33,962 nt of DNA from DATKAB01 sp964542745 (GTDB lineage Bacteria; Eisenbacteria; RBG-16-71-46), in contig CAZIVR010000031.1 of assembly GCA_964542745.1 (NCBI GenBank), positions 1-33,962 of the forward strand, read 5' to 3'. This document shows positions 7,697 to 16,724 of the stretch, piece by piece (the first letter of the stretch is position 1; each line of letters opens with the position of its first letter). Made by a program: the position numbers and the translations under genes. Under the pieces are notes generated by a model. The model saw nothing but the letters and a program-made list of their open reading frames with translations, searched no databases and was not told the DNA's origin.

Positions 7697-7724
7697 TTGC
7701 GCTCCGGCCCCGTCTCGGTAAGAC
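7697..7724 (+). promoter_or_regulatory. Candidate pyrG promoter
   Basis: TTGCGC (7697-7702) and TAAGAC (7719-7724), 16 bases apart, with the upstream CCGGC context shared by the rplU and kdsB candidates. The -10 overlaps the palindrome at 7722-7739. A transcript from here would meet the terminator at 7766-7788 before reaching pyrG. The boxes are weak matches. Confidence 0.3.
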
Positions 7725-7739
7725 TCCGCGAGCGGAGTC
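7722..7739. repeat. 18-bp perfect palindrome, possible operator
   Basis: GACTCCGC-GA-GCGGAGTC is an 8-bp inverted repeat with a 2-base centre, placed over the predicted -10/start region upstream of pyrG. This is where a repressor operator would be expected; as RNA it would be a hairpin with a 2-base loop, which is too tight to be stable without opening a closing pair. No cognate regulator is visible. Confidence 0.4.
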
Positions 7740-7765
7740 GCGCCCGGCTTCTCCGAACCCTCGAC

Positions 7766-7788
7766 ACGCGGGCGCGGCCCGCGTTTTT
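7766..7788 (+). terminator. Intrinsic terminator in the pyrG upstream region
   Basis: ACGCGGGC (7766-7773), GCG loop, GCCCGCGT (7777-7784), then TTTT: a textbook terminator. It may end the glycosyltransferase transcript (stop 107 bases upstream) or act as an attenuator in a pyrG leader, if the promoter at 7697-7724 is real. Confidence 0.7.
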
Positions 7789-7850
7789 CGTTGGGGGTCC
7801 GGGCTTCCGCGTGGCGGCGGAGCCCGCGGAGCGTGCCTCGGATTCGCGCC

Positions 7851-7888
7851 GGGCGGGGTTCCCGCCCCGGCCACAGGGAAGGGGCGGG
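7851..7888 (+). promoter_or_regulatory. Alternative pairing next to the pyrG ribosome site
   Basis: CCCGCCC (7861-7867) can pair with GGGCGGG at 7851-7857 (loop GTT), or, extended by one base, with GGGGCGGG at 7881-7888, which overlaps the purine-rich ribosome site just before the pyrG ATG. The two pairings exclude each other. Such complementarity is easy to get in GC-rich DNA, so a regulatory role is only a suggestion. Confidence 0.3.
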
Positions 7889-7890
7889 TC

Positions 7891-9542
<1,652 letters not shown>

Positions 9543-9546
<4 letters not shown>

Positions 9547-10364
9547 GATCCTTCTACGCCGGCTCGGCCGAGGTCGGCGGCGGGAGCCTGTGCGTGATCG
9601 CGGGCCCGTGCCTCGTCGAGGGCGAGGAGATGTGCTTCGAGGTCGCCACCCGGCTCAAGGCCGCCTGCGAGGCGCGCGGCCTGCCCTTCATCTTCAAGGC
9701 CTCCTACCGCAAGGCCAACCGTTCGAGCGCCGGCTCGTTCGAGGGCCTCCCGGGCGACCAGGGCCTCGCGATCCTCGGGCGGGTGCGCCGCGAGCTCGGC
9801 GTTCCGGTCCTCACCGACGTGCACGAGCGCGCCGAGGTGGCGGCCGCGGCCGAGGTCGCGGACGTGCTCCAGATCCCGGCGTTCCTCTCGCGCCAGACGG
9901 CGCTGCTCGCCGCCGCCGCCGCGAGCGGCTGCGCGGTCAACGTCAAGAAGGGCCAGTTCCTGGCGCCCGACGACATGCCGAACGTGGTCGAGAAGCTCAC
10001 CGCCGCCGGCTGCGACCGGCTGATGCTCACCGAGCGCGGCACCTGCTTCGGCTACCACGACCTGGTGGTGGACCTGCGCGGGCTGGTCACGATGCGCGAG
10101 CTCGGCTGGCCGGTGGTCTACGACGCCACCCACAGCCTGCAGAAACCGGGAGGGCGCGAGAGCGGGGGCGACCGGCGCTTCGCCCTGCCGCTGATGCGCG
10201 CGGCGGTGGCGTGCGGCGTGGACGCGCTGTTCTTCGAGACCCACCCCGACCCGGCGCGCGCCCGTTCCGACGCCGCGACCCAGCTGCCGCTCGCGCTCGC
10301 CGACTCGTTCCTCGACGAGGCGGTGCGCATCCGCGAGACCGTCGCGACCTCCCCGCATGCCTGA
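9543..10364 (+). CDS. kdsA: 3-deoxy-8-phosphooctulonate synthase (Kdo-8-P synthase), metal-dependent type
   Basis: A 273-residue TIM-barrel enzyme condensing arabinose-5-phosphate with phosphoenolpyruvate. Motifs: VIAGPCLVE near the start, FKASYRKANRSS, LTDVHE, LQIPAFLSRQT, NVKKGQFLAP, DATHSLQKPGG, FFETHPDP and SDAATQLPL. Cys23 in AGPC, the His of DATH, the Glu of FETH and the Asp of SDAATQ are the four metal ligands of the Aquifex-type class II enzyme; E. coli-type metal-free enzymes have Asn at the Cys position. Start ATG overlaps the pyrG stop by 4 bases; the end overlaps kdsC by 8 bases. Class assignment is inferred from these residues. Confidence 0.95.
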
Positions 10365-10878
10365 CGCTCCGGCCGCGGGCCCGGTCCGCATCCTGTTCCT
10401 CGACGTGGACGGCACGCTCACCGACGGGGTGATCGGGTTCTCGCACGACGGCGACCTGCGCCACTTCTGGGTGCGCGACGGGCTCTCGCTCGAGTGGGCC
10501 CGCGACCTCGGCGTGCTGCTCGTCGTGATCTCGGGGCGGGCCTCGGCGGCGGTGGAGGCGCGCATGCGCGACCTCCGGCTCGAGCACTACCTCGGCATCA
10601 AGGACAAGGTCGCGGTGGCCGAGCGGGTGCTGGCCCGCGAGGGCGTGCGCTGGGAGGAGTGCGCGATGGTGGGGGACGACCTGCCCGACGTCCCGATGCT
10701 GCGCCGCGTCGGGTGGCCGATCGCGGTGGCCGACGCCACCCCCGAGGTGCTGCCCTTCGCGCGCACCGTGACCCGCGCGCGCGCCGGCTACGGCGCGGTG
10801 CGGGAGGTCGTCGAGACGCTGCTGCGCCACAACGGGACGTGGGAGCGCGTGCTCGAGAAGTACGAGGCGAAGCCGTGA
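10357..10878 (+). CDS. kdsC: 3-deoxy-manno-octulosonate-8-phosphatase
   Basis: A 173-residue HAD-superfamily phosphatase (C0 type, without cap domain) that releases Kdo from Kdo-8-P. The nucleophile motif FLDVDGTLTDG (Asp16 and Asp18), VISGRAS (motif II Ser), the Lys in LGIKDK, and VGDDLPDVPM (motif IV acids) are all present. The ATG overlaps the end of kdsA by 8 bases, and its TGA overlaps the GTG of kdsD (GTGA), so the genes are translationally coupled. Confidence 0.93.
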   Translation: MPDAPAAGPVRILFLDVDGTLTDGVIGFSHDGDLRHFWVRDGLSLEWARDLGVLLVVISGRASAAVEARMRDLRLEHYLGIKDKVAVAERVLAREGVRWEECAMVGDDLPDVPMLRRVGWPIAVADATPEVLPFARTVTRARAGYGAVREVVETLLRHNGTWERVLEKYEAKP

Positions 10879-11870
10879 GCGGCGCGGCCTCGAAGTCCGG
10901 CGCCGAGCTGCTCGAGCGCGCGCGCGAGGTGGTGCGCACCGAGGCCGCCGCGGTGGCCTCGCTCGAGGGCCGGCTCGGGGATTCGTTCCTCGCCGCGGTC
11001 GAGGTGCTGGCCGCGTGCCGGGGCAAGGTGATCGTCTCGGGCGTGGGCAAGTCGGGGCTCTTCGCGCACAAGCTCGCGGCCACCCTCACGAGCACCGGCA
11101 CGCCCGCCGTGTTCCTGCACCCGGCCGACGCCCTGCACGGCGACGCCGGGCTGTTCACCGCCGGGGACGCGGCGCTCTTCGTGTCGAAGAGCGGCGCGTC
11201 GGAGGAGCTCGTGGCGCTGCTCCCGTACCTCGAGCGGCTCGGCATCCCGCTGGTGAGCCTGGTGTCGGTCGCGGATTCGCCGATCGCGCGCAAGTCGCGG
11301 GTCGCGCTCGCGACCGGCGCGGTGCGCGAGGCCTGCCCCATGGACCTCACGCCCACCACCAGCATCACGGTCGCCCAGGTGATGGGGGACTGCCTCGCCG
11401 TGGCGCTGCTCGAACGTCGCGGCTTCTCGGCCGAGGACTTCCGTTTCCTGCACCCGGGCGGCGTCATCGGCCATGCGGCGGCGCGCCGCGTCGAGGAGCT
11501 GATGCACGAGGGCGACGCGCTGCCCAGGGTGGGCGAGCAGGCCGGCCTGCGCGACGTCATGCTCGAGATCATGGCCAAGCGGCTCGGCATCACGGCGGTG
11601 GTGGACGGCACCGGGGCGCTGGCGGGAGTGGTGAGCGACGGCGACTTCAAGCGGATCCTGCTGCGTCACCCCGATCCCTGGTCGCTGACCGCGGCCGACG
11701 TGATGACGCGTGAGCCCAGCACCATCGCCCCGGGCGCGCTGGTCGCCGCGGCGGTCCGACGGATGGAGGAGCGTCCCGAGGGCCCCATCACCGCGCTGCT
11801 GGTGGTGGACGACGCGCGCCACCCGCTCGGGGTGCTCCACCTGCACGACTGCCTGCGCTCCGGGCGCTGA
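10875..11870 (+). CDS. kdsD: Arabinose-5-phosphate isomerase (KdsD/KpsF)
   Basis: A 331-residue isomerase making D-arabinose-5-phosphate from ribulose-5-phosphate, the first committed Kdo step. A SIS domain (about 40-180) carries GVGKSGLFAHKLAATLTSTG, FLHPADALHGD, and SKSGASEEL; the LTPTTSITVAQVMGD and FHPGG-like FLHPGGVIG motifs are typical. Two CBS domains follow (about 215-330, VSDGDFKR and the closing LHLHDCLRSG). The GTG start overlaps the kdsC stop. The 198 bases after the stop hold no clear T-tract terminator. Confidence 0.94.
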   Translation: MSGAASKSGAELLERAREVVRTEAAAVASLEGRLGDSFLAAVEVLAACRGKVIVSGVGKSGLFAHKLAATLTSTGTPAVFLHPADALHGDAGLFTAGDAALFVSKSGASEELVALLPYLERLGIPLVSLVSVADSPIARKSRVALATGAVREACPMDLTPTTSITVAQVMGDCLAVALLERRGFSAEDFRFLHPGGVIGHAAARRVEELMHEGDALPRVGEQAGLRDVMLEIMAKRLGITAVVDGTGALAGVVSDGDFKRILLRHPDPWSLTAADVMTREPSTIAPGALVAAAVRRMEERPEGPITALLVVDDARHPLGVLHLHDCLRSGR

Positions 11871-11944
11871 CCCGCGCCCTCCCCGGGCCCGCGGTTCCCG
11901 GCGCCGCCTCGGTCCCCGGCCCGTCCACGGGCGGCCCCCGGCGT

Positions 11945-11954
11945 CACGATCGTG
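11945..11954. repeat. 10-bp palindrome CACGATCGTG upstream of lptC
   Basis: A perfect palindrome about 60 bases upstream of the sigma-54-like element. Distance and symmetry would allow a regulator half-site pair, but it is short and single, and no second copy was noticed in the intergenic region. Confidence 0.2.
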
Positions 11955-12012
11955 GTCAAGCGCGGGCGGGCCCGGCCCGATAACCGTTTGGAAGAGCAGG
12001 TGACAAGACCTC

Positions 12013-12028
12013 TGGCACACGCCGTGCT
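12013..12028 (+). promoter_or_regulatory. Sigma-54 (-24/-12) promoter element upstream of lptC-lptB-rpoN
   Basis: TGGCACACGCCGTGCT has a complete TGGCAC -24 element and a (G)TGCT -12 element with the exact GG-to-GC spacing of the sigma-54 consensus; only one of the five -12 bases differs. Predicted start near 12039, about 30 bases before the lptC ATG. An enhancer-protein site was not identified. Because rpoN is the third gene, this suggests autoregulation. Confidence 0.55.
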
Positions 12029-12056
12029 TGATGCTGCCCGAACCCTTTGCTAGCGT
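12028..12056 (+). promoter_or_regulatory. Overlapping sigma-70-like promoter for lptC
   Basis: TTGATG (12028-12033) and TAGCGT (12051-12056) are 17 bases apart. The -35 shares bases with the sigma-54 -12 element, so the two polymerase forms would exclude each other. The predicted start falls within a few bases of the lptC ATG, fitting its lack of a Shine-Dalgarno. Confidence 0.35.
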
Positions 12057-12068
12057 GCCCGACACGCC

Positions 12069-12683
12069 ATGAACCGGGCCCGCCGAACCACTCGACCCTC
12101 TCGCCGCACGCCGGGATCCGGCCTGCGGCTCGCGCTCGGACTGCTGGCGCTCGGCCTCGTGCTGGCCGGGTGCGGGCAGCGGCGCTCGTTCAGTCCTTCG
12201 GGGCAGGCCGGCGAGCTGCCCGACCAGGAATCCGAGGATTTCGTGTTCACGGGTACCCGAGAAGGCGTCGTGGAGTGGAAGCTCTACGCCCGGCGCGCCG
12301 AGATCTACGAAGTCCGGAACACCACCATCGCCCGCAGCCTGAGGGTGGACTTCTTCGACGACGAGGGGCGCATGACCTCCCAGCTGACCGCCCGCGAGGG
12401 CGAGCTCAACACGCTGACGCGCGACATGGTGGCGCGCGGGAACGTCGTGCTCCAGAACACCAGCGGCGAACGCATGAGCACCCAGTCCATGCGCTTCCTC
12501 CACTCGGACCAGAAGATCGTCTCCGACGAGCTGGTGCGCGTGGAGCGCGGGGGGGACGTGCTCACCGGCGTCGGCTTCGAGAGCGATCCCGCGCTCAAGA
12601 ACTACCAGTTCCGCACGCAGGTGAGCGGCACGGTCCGCAGCCGCACCGAAACCCTGCTCGGGCCCGAGCGGGGCCGGCGGTGA
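12069..12683 (+). CDS. lptC: LptC-family LPS export protein, lipoprotein form
   Basis: A 204-residue protein of the LptC/YrbK family, the periplasmic adaptor that passes LPS from the LptBFG transporter to the LptA bridge. An arginine-rich N-terminus precedes a hydrophobic stretch and a lipobox L-A-G-C with Cys35, so it appears to be lipidated, unlike the membrane-anchored E. coli protein. The body shows the beta-jellyroll family pattern: VVEWKLYARRAEIYE, LTAREGELN, ARGNVVLQN, STQSMRF and VLTGVGFESD. The ATG at 12069 has no Shine-Dalgarno; a small GCGTG/CACGC inverted repeat lies just before it. The TGA overlaps the lptB GTG. No lptA gene lies between lptC and lptB, unlike in E. coli. Confidence 0.85.
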   Translation: MNRARRTTRPSRRTPGSGLRLALGLLALGLVLAGCGQRRSFSPSGQAGELPDQESEDFVFTGTREGVVEWKLYARRAEIYEVRNTTIARSLRVDFFDDEGRMTSQLTAREGELNTLTRDMVARGNVVLQNTSGERMSTQSMRFLHSDQKIVSDELVRVERGGDVLTGVGFESDPALKNYQFRTQVSGTVRSRTETLLGPERGRR

Positions 12684-13492
12684 ACGCCGCCCCCGCGGCC
12701 CCGTCCGGCGCCCCGCGCCCGCCCGCGGGCGCCGCCGCCGGCGCGCCGGCGCCGGCCGGCGCCGACGCCCGCTCGGGAATCGTGGCCGAGAACCTGGTGC
12801 GCTACTACGGCAAGTGGCGGGTGGTGAACGACGTCACGATCCACGTGCGGCGCGGCGAGGTGGTGGGGCTGCTCGGACCCAACGGGGCGGGCAAGACCAC
12901 GTCCTTCTACATGATCGTGGGCCTGTTGCGGCCCAGCTCCGGGCGCATCGTGCTCGAGGGCGACGACATCACGGATCATCCCATGTACCGGCGCGCCCGG
13001 CGCGGGCTCGGATACCTCGCGCAGGAGCCCAGCATCTTCCGGCGGCTCAACGTGCGCGACAACGTGATGGCCGTGCTCGAGACCATGAAGCTCACGCCCG
13101 CCGAGCGCGAGGCGAGGCTGGCCCGGCTCCTGGAGGACCTCAACCTCACGCACCTCGCCGACCGGCTGGCGACCAAGCTCTCGGGCGGCGAGCGGCGGCG
13201 CGTCGAGATCACCCGGGCGCTGGCGCGCGAGCCCAGCTACATGCTGCTCGACGAACCCTTCGTCGGGATCGACCCGATCGCGGTCTCCGAGATCCAGGAC
13301 ATCGTGGCGCGCCTGAGGGACCGCGGGCTGGGCGTGCTGATCACCGATCACAACGTGCGGGAGACGCTCCGCATCACCGATCGGGCCTACATCATGTTCG
13401 AAGGTCGTATCCTGCTCCAGGGCACGGCCGAGGAACTGGCCAACGACCCCGAGGCTCGCAAGATCTACCTGGGCGAGCGGTTCAGCCTCTAG
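12680..13492 (+). CDS. lptB: LPS export ABC transporter ATP-binding protein
   Basis: A 270-residue cytoplasmic ATPase that powers LPS extraction by LptFG. Walker A GPNGAGKTT (66-74), Q-loop in YLAQEPSIFRRL, signature LSGGE (167-171), Walker B LLDEP (Asp191, Glu192) and the switch His in ITDHNV are intact. FVGIDPIAV is characteristic of LptB. It is about 30 residues longer than usual because of an Ala/Pro/Gly-rich N-terminal stretch encoded by GCC/GCG/CCG-type repeats; the real start could lie further in, but GTG 12680 overlaps the lptC stop in the GTGA pattern typical of this locus. rpoN follows after 13 bases. Confidence 0.95.
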   Translation: MNAAPAAPSGAPRPPAGAAAGAPAPAGADARSGIVAENLVRYYGKWRVVNDVTIHVRRGEVVGLLGPNGAGKTTSFYMIVGLLRPSSGRIVLEGDDITDHPMYRRARRGLGYLAQEPSIFRRLNVRDNVMAVLETMKLTPAEREARLARLLEDLNLTHLADRLATKLSGGERRRVEITRALAREPSYMLLDEPFVGIDPIAVSEIQDIVARLRDRGLGVLITDHNVRETLRITDRAYIMFEGRILLQGTAEELANDPEARKIYLGERFSL

Positions 13493-13505
13493 CGGACGGA
13501 TCCCC

Positions 13506-14942
13506 ATGGAAATCAAACACTCGCTGAACATGAGCCTGCGGCCGACGCTGATCATGACGCCGCGCCTGCAGCAGGCTCTCAAGTTGCTCCAGGTCCCGAC
13601 CCTCGAGCTCCAGCAGATCCTCAAGCAGGAGATCATGCAGAACCCGCTCCTCGAGGAGGTGGACGAGCTCACCGAGAACGACGAGAACGCCAAGGAGGAG
13701 CCGTCGGGCGAGGACAGCGAGCAGGAAGCCCCGGATCCCGCCGACGAGGACCCGGTGGACTGGAGCGAGTACCTGCAGGACGGCGCCTTCGACCGGGCCT
13801 ACATCCCGCAGGGGGAGGTCAGCGAGGAGTTCCTCGAGAAGGTCCAGGTGACGCGCACCACGCTCGCCGACAGCCTGGTCGAGCAGCTCCACTTCCTGAA
13901 CCTGCCCCCGGCGACGCTCGCGCTCGCCGAGTTCCTGGTCGGCTCGATCGACGACCGGGGCTGGCTGGCCACCTCGCTTCCCGAGATCGCCGAGGCCACC
14001 GGGCGCCCGGTCGAGGAGTGCGAGGCCGTGCTGCGCGTGATCCAGGCGCTCGAGCCGGCCGGGGTGGGCGCGCGCGACCTTCGCGAGTGCCTGCTGATCC
14101 AGCTCGAGGCGCGCCACGAGAAGGACGGCCTGCCCTGGCGGCTCATCCACGACCACTTCGACCATCTGGTCAACCGGCGCTTCCCGGAGATCTCCCGCCA
14201 GCTCAAGGTGACGGTGGAGGAGGTCCAGGCCGCGGCCGACGTGATCGCGACCCTCAACCCGCGGCCCGGGCTCCAGGTCTCGAGCGAGGATCCGCGCTAC
14301 GTGACGCCGGACCTGCTGGTCGAGCGCGTGGACGACGAGTACGTCGTGATGCTGAACGACCGGCACCTGCCGCGGCTGCGGATCTCGGCCGCCTACGAGG
14401 GCGTGCTCAAGGAGAAGAAGAAGGCCGACTGCAACGCGGGCGAGCGCGAGACGCGCGACTTCATCCAGGGCAAGCTCAATTCGGCGCGCTGGCTGATCCA
14501 GACCATCGAGCAGCGCCGCCGCACCATGATCAAGGTCATGAACTGCATCATCCGCGAGCAGCGGGAGTTCTTCGACAAGGGCATCGGCTCGCTGCGGCCG
14601 CTCACGCTGCAGCAGGTGGCACGCCAGATCGACATGCACGAGTCCACGGTGAGCCGCGTGTGCAGCGGAAAGTACGTGCAGACGCCGCGCGGGGTGTTCG
14701 AGCTCAAGTTCTTCTTCTCGAGCGGTCTCGAGACCGCCGACGGGGAGGACGTCTCCGCGCGCACCGCCAAGAGCATCATCAAGACGCTCATCGACGAGGA
14801 GGACAAGAAGAGCCCGCACTCCGACGACGCGATCGCCAAGATCCTCCACGAGCAGGGGCTCAAGATCGCTCGCCGCACGGTCGCGAAGTACCGCGAACAG
14901 CTCTCGATCCTGCCGGCGCGGTTCCGCCGGCGGGTCGCCTGA
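13506..14942 (+). CDS. rpoN: RNA polymerase sigma-54 factor
   Basis: A 478-residue sigma-54, which recognises -24/-12 promoters and needs an AAA+ activator to open them. Region I is the Gln/Leu-rich N-terminus (SLRPTLIMTPRLQQALKLLQ). Region II is acidic (about 55-90). The core-binding domain includes VGARDLRECLLIQLE. The helix-turn-helix lies at LTLQQVARQIDMHESTVSR, followed by VQTPRGVFELKFFF. The C-terminal RpoN box reads ARRTVAKYRE, one conservative set within the canonical ARRTVAKYRE motif. Length is typical. The ATG at 13506 has only a weak purine run upstream. Position after lptB and before hpf is the conserved order. Confidence 0.97.
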   Translation: MEIKHSLNMSLRPTLIMTPRLQQALKLLQVPTLELQQILKQEIMQNPLLEEVDELTENDENAKEEPSGEDSEQEAPDPADEDPVDWSEYLQDGAFDRAYIPQGEVSEEFLEKVQVTRTTLADSLVEQLHFLNLPPATLALAEFLVGSIDDRGWLATSLPEIAEATGRPVEECEAVLRVIQALEPAGVGARDLRECLLIQLEARHEKDGLPWRLIHDHFDHLVNRRFPEISRQLKVTVEEVQAAADVIATLNPRPGLQVSSEDPRYVTPDLLVERVDDEYVVMLNDRHLPRLRISAAYEGVLKEKKKADCNAGERETRDFIQGKLNSARWLIQTIEQRRRTMIKVMNCIIREQREFFDKGIGSLRPLTLQQVARQIDMHESTVSRVCSGKYVQTPRGVFELKFFFSSGLETADGEDVSARTAKSIIKTLIDEEDKKSPHSDDAIAKILHEQGLKIARRTVAKYREQLSILPARFRRRVA

Positions 14943-15000
14943 GCCCTCAACGGAACGACCCGTTTCCGGCTCCGGCCGGACGGAACGGACGAGGACGCCG

Positions 15001-15354
15001 ATGCAGATCAGCACCACCGCCCGTCACTGCGAGATCGATGCCGAGTTGCGCGCCCTGGCCGTGGAGCGCCTCGAACGCTGCGCCCGCTTCGCCGCCGACC
15101 TCCACGAGGCGCGCCTGACCGTGACCGCCGAGAAGTTCCGGCACACGGCGGAGATCCACCTGCACCTGAACCATCACGAGATCCTCAGCAAGGAGGAGGC
15201 GCCCGAGATGCGCGTCGCCATCGACCGCGCCATCGACTCGCTCGAGGAGCAGCTGCGCCGCCTCAAGGGGCGCCGCGTGGACCGGAACCGCGCGCCGCGG
15301 GCCGCCGAGCTGGCCCCGGCCGACGAGCCGGGCGGAGAGGACGTCGAGGGCTAG
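15001..15354 (+). CDS. hpf: Ribosome hibernation promoting factor, short form
   Basis: A 117-residue HPF/RaiA family protein that binds the 30S decoding centre in stationary cells. MQISTTARHCEIDAELRALAVERLERC, EARLTVTAEKFRHTAEIHLHLN and the helix with RVAIDRAIDSLEEQLRRLKGRR match the beta-alpha-beta-beta-beta-alpha fold. It lacks the C-terminal dimerisation domain of long HPF. An acidic tail ends the protein. GAGG at 14991-14994 lies 6 bases upstream of the ATG. The hprK GTG begins three bases after its stop. Confidence 0.9.
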   Translation: MQISTTARHCEIDAELRALAVERLERCARFAADLHEARLTVTAEKFRHTAEIHLHLNHHEILSKEEAPEMRVAIDRAIDSLEEQLRRLKGRRVDRNRAPRAAELAPADEPGGEDVEG

Positions 15355-15357
15355 CCC

Positions 15358-16329
15358 GTGCAATCCCTGAGCGCGGCCCGCCTCTTCGAGGACCAGCGGC
15401 AGGACCTCCAGCTGGAGCAGCTCACCGAGTCGCTCGCCTCGAAGCGCGAGATCACGGTGAGCGACATCCACCGGCCGGGGATGGCCCTGATGGGCTTCGT
15501 GGGCAACTTCCTGCCCGAGCGCGTCCAGATCCTCGCGCAGACCGAGCTGACCTACCTCGAGACCCTCGAGGAGCCGCGCATCCGCGAGGCCGTGGACCGT
15601 CTGTTCCAGTTCGACATGCCGCTCATCATCGTGTGCAAGCAGCTCCCGGTGCCCGCCTACCTCGTGGAGCGCGCCAACGCCTGCGGCGTGCCGGTGCTGC
15701 GCACCCCGCAGAGCACCACGCCCTTCATCCACTCGCTCACCTCGTACCTCGACCACATGTTCGCGCCCCAGGTTTCGGTGCACGGCTCGCTGGTGGACGT
15801 CTACGGGTGCGGGCTGCTGTTCACCGGCAAGAGCGCGATCGGGAAGTCGGAGACGGCGCTCGACCTGGTCGAGCGCGGCCACCGGCTGGTGGCCGACGAC
15901 GTGGTCACCATCACGAGGCGCCACGGGGACGTGCTGATCGGCGCCGGCAACCAGCTCCTCCGGCACCACATGGAGATCCGCGGGCTCGGGATCATCGACG
16001 TGCAGGCGGTGTTCGGGGTCCGCTCGATCCGCCTCCAGAAGCGCGTGGAGGTCGAGGTGCGGCTGTCCGAGTGGTCGAAGGACGTGGACTACGAGCGGGT
16101 CGGCATCGACGAGCGCAAGACCTCGATCCTCGACGTCGGGATCCCGCTGGTCGAGGTGCCGATCTCGCCGGGGAAGAACATCACGGTGATCGCCGAGGTG
16201 ATCGCGCTCAACTACCTGGTGAAGGTCTACGGCGGCTACTCGCCGGCCGAGCGGCTCAACCAGCACCTGATCGAGCTCATGAAGCGCAAGAGCGCGACGC
16301 GCGCCTGGGTGCGGGAGGATACCGAGTGA
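15358..16329 (+). CDS. hprK: HPr kinase/phosphorylase
   Basis: A 323-residue bifunctional enzyme that phosphorylates HPr on Ser46 and reverses it. The N-terminal domain (about 1-130) is followed by the catalytic domain: His142 in VHGSLVDVYG, the P-loop GKSAIGKS (157-164), LVADDVV, and the family signature EIRGLGIIDVQAVFGV. The third P-loop Gly of the common GxSGxGKS form is Ala160 here, a mild change. GTG start at 15358; the end overlaps the EIIA gene (GTGA). In E. coli this slot is ptsN; rapZ, often near hprK in Proteobacteria, is not present. Confidence 0.95.
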   Translation: MQSLSAARLFEDQRQDLQLEQLTESLASKREITVSDIHRPGMALMGFVGNFLPERVQILAQTELTYLETLEEPRIREAVDRLFQFDMPLIIVCKQLPVPAYLVERANACGVPVLRTPQSTTPFIHSLTSYLDHMFAPQVSVHGSLVDVYGCGLLFTGKSAIGKSETALDLVERGHRLVADDVVTITRRHGDVLIGAGNQLLRHHMEIRGLGIIDVQAVFGVRSIRLQKRVEVEVRLSEWSKDVDYERVGIDERKTSILDVGIPLVEVPISPGKNITVIAEVIALNYLVKVYGGYSPAERLNQHLIELMKRKSATRAWVREDTE

Positions 16330-16724
16330 GCGCGACGGTCCCCGCGCTGCTGGTGATGCACGCCGACCTCTCCGCCGCGCTGCTGCGCGCGGCGGCCAAG
16401 GTCTACGGCCCGGTCGAGGGCCTCGAGACCCTCTCCAACGAGGGGCTGTCGAAGGACGCCCTCGAGGAGGAGATCGAGCGCCGCGTGTCGGCGTGGCCCG
16501 ACGGCGGACTCGTGTTCACCGATTTCTTCGGGGGCTCCTGCCACCTGTGCGGCGCGCGCGCCGCCCACGAGCATCGCGACGTGGTCGTGGTCAGCGGGCT
16601 CAACCTTCCCATCCTGCTCGACTACCTGCACAACCGGGACGACTACCCGGTCCGCGACCTGGCCGAGCGCCTGCGCCAGAAGGGTCAGGAGTCGATCCGC
16701 CTGCAGTTCTCGCCCGCGGCATGA
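16326..16724 (+). CDS. PTS mannose-family EIIA component
   Basis: A 132-residue EIIA of the mannose/fructose/sorbose family, which accepts phosphate from HPr. His12 in LLVMHADLS is at the usual active-site position. FTDFFGGS is the conserved loop that follows, but it continues as CHLCG (Cys72, Cys75) where many family members have PFN-type residues. VVSGLNLPILLDYL matches the family end. The GTG start overlaps the hprK stop, and its TGA overlaps the EIIB ATG, so the three are translationally coupled. Confidence 0.88.
   Translation: MSATVPALLVMHADLSAALLRAAAKVYGPVEGLETLSNEGLSKDALEEEIERRVSAWPDGGLVFTDFFGGSCHLCGARAAHEHRDVVVVSGLNLPILLDYLHNRDDYPVRDLAERLRQKGQESIRLQFSPAA

Noticed and set aside
14615..14635. 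Other TGGCAC strings (also near 1102, 18215, 18450, 30144) as sigma-54 sites
   Set aside because: They lie inside coding regions and lack a -12 element at the right spacing.
14943..15000. Hairpin or promoter between rpoN and hpf
   Set aside because: Only a 5-bp stem and a repeated CGGAACG; too weak to call.
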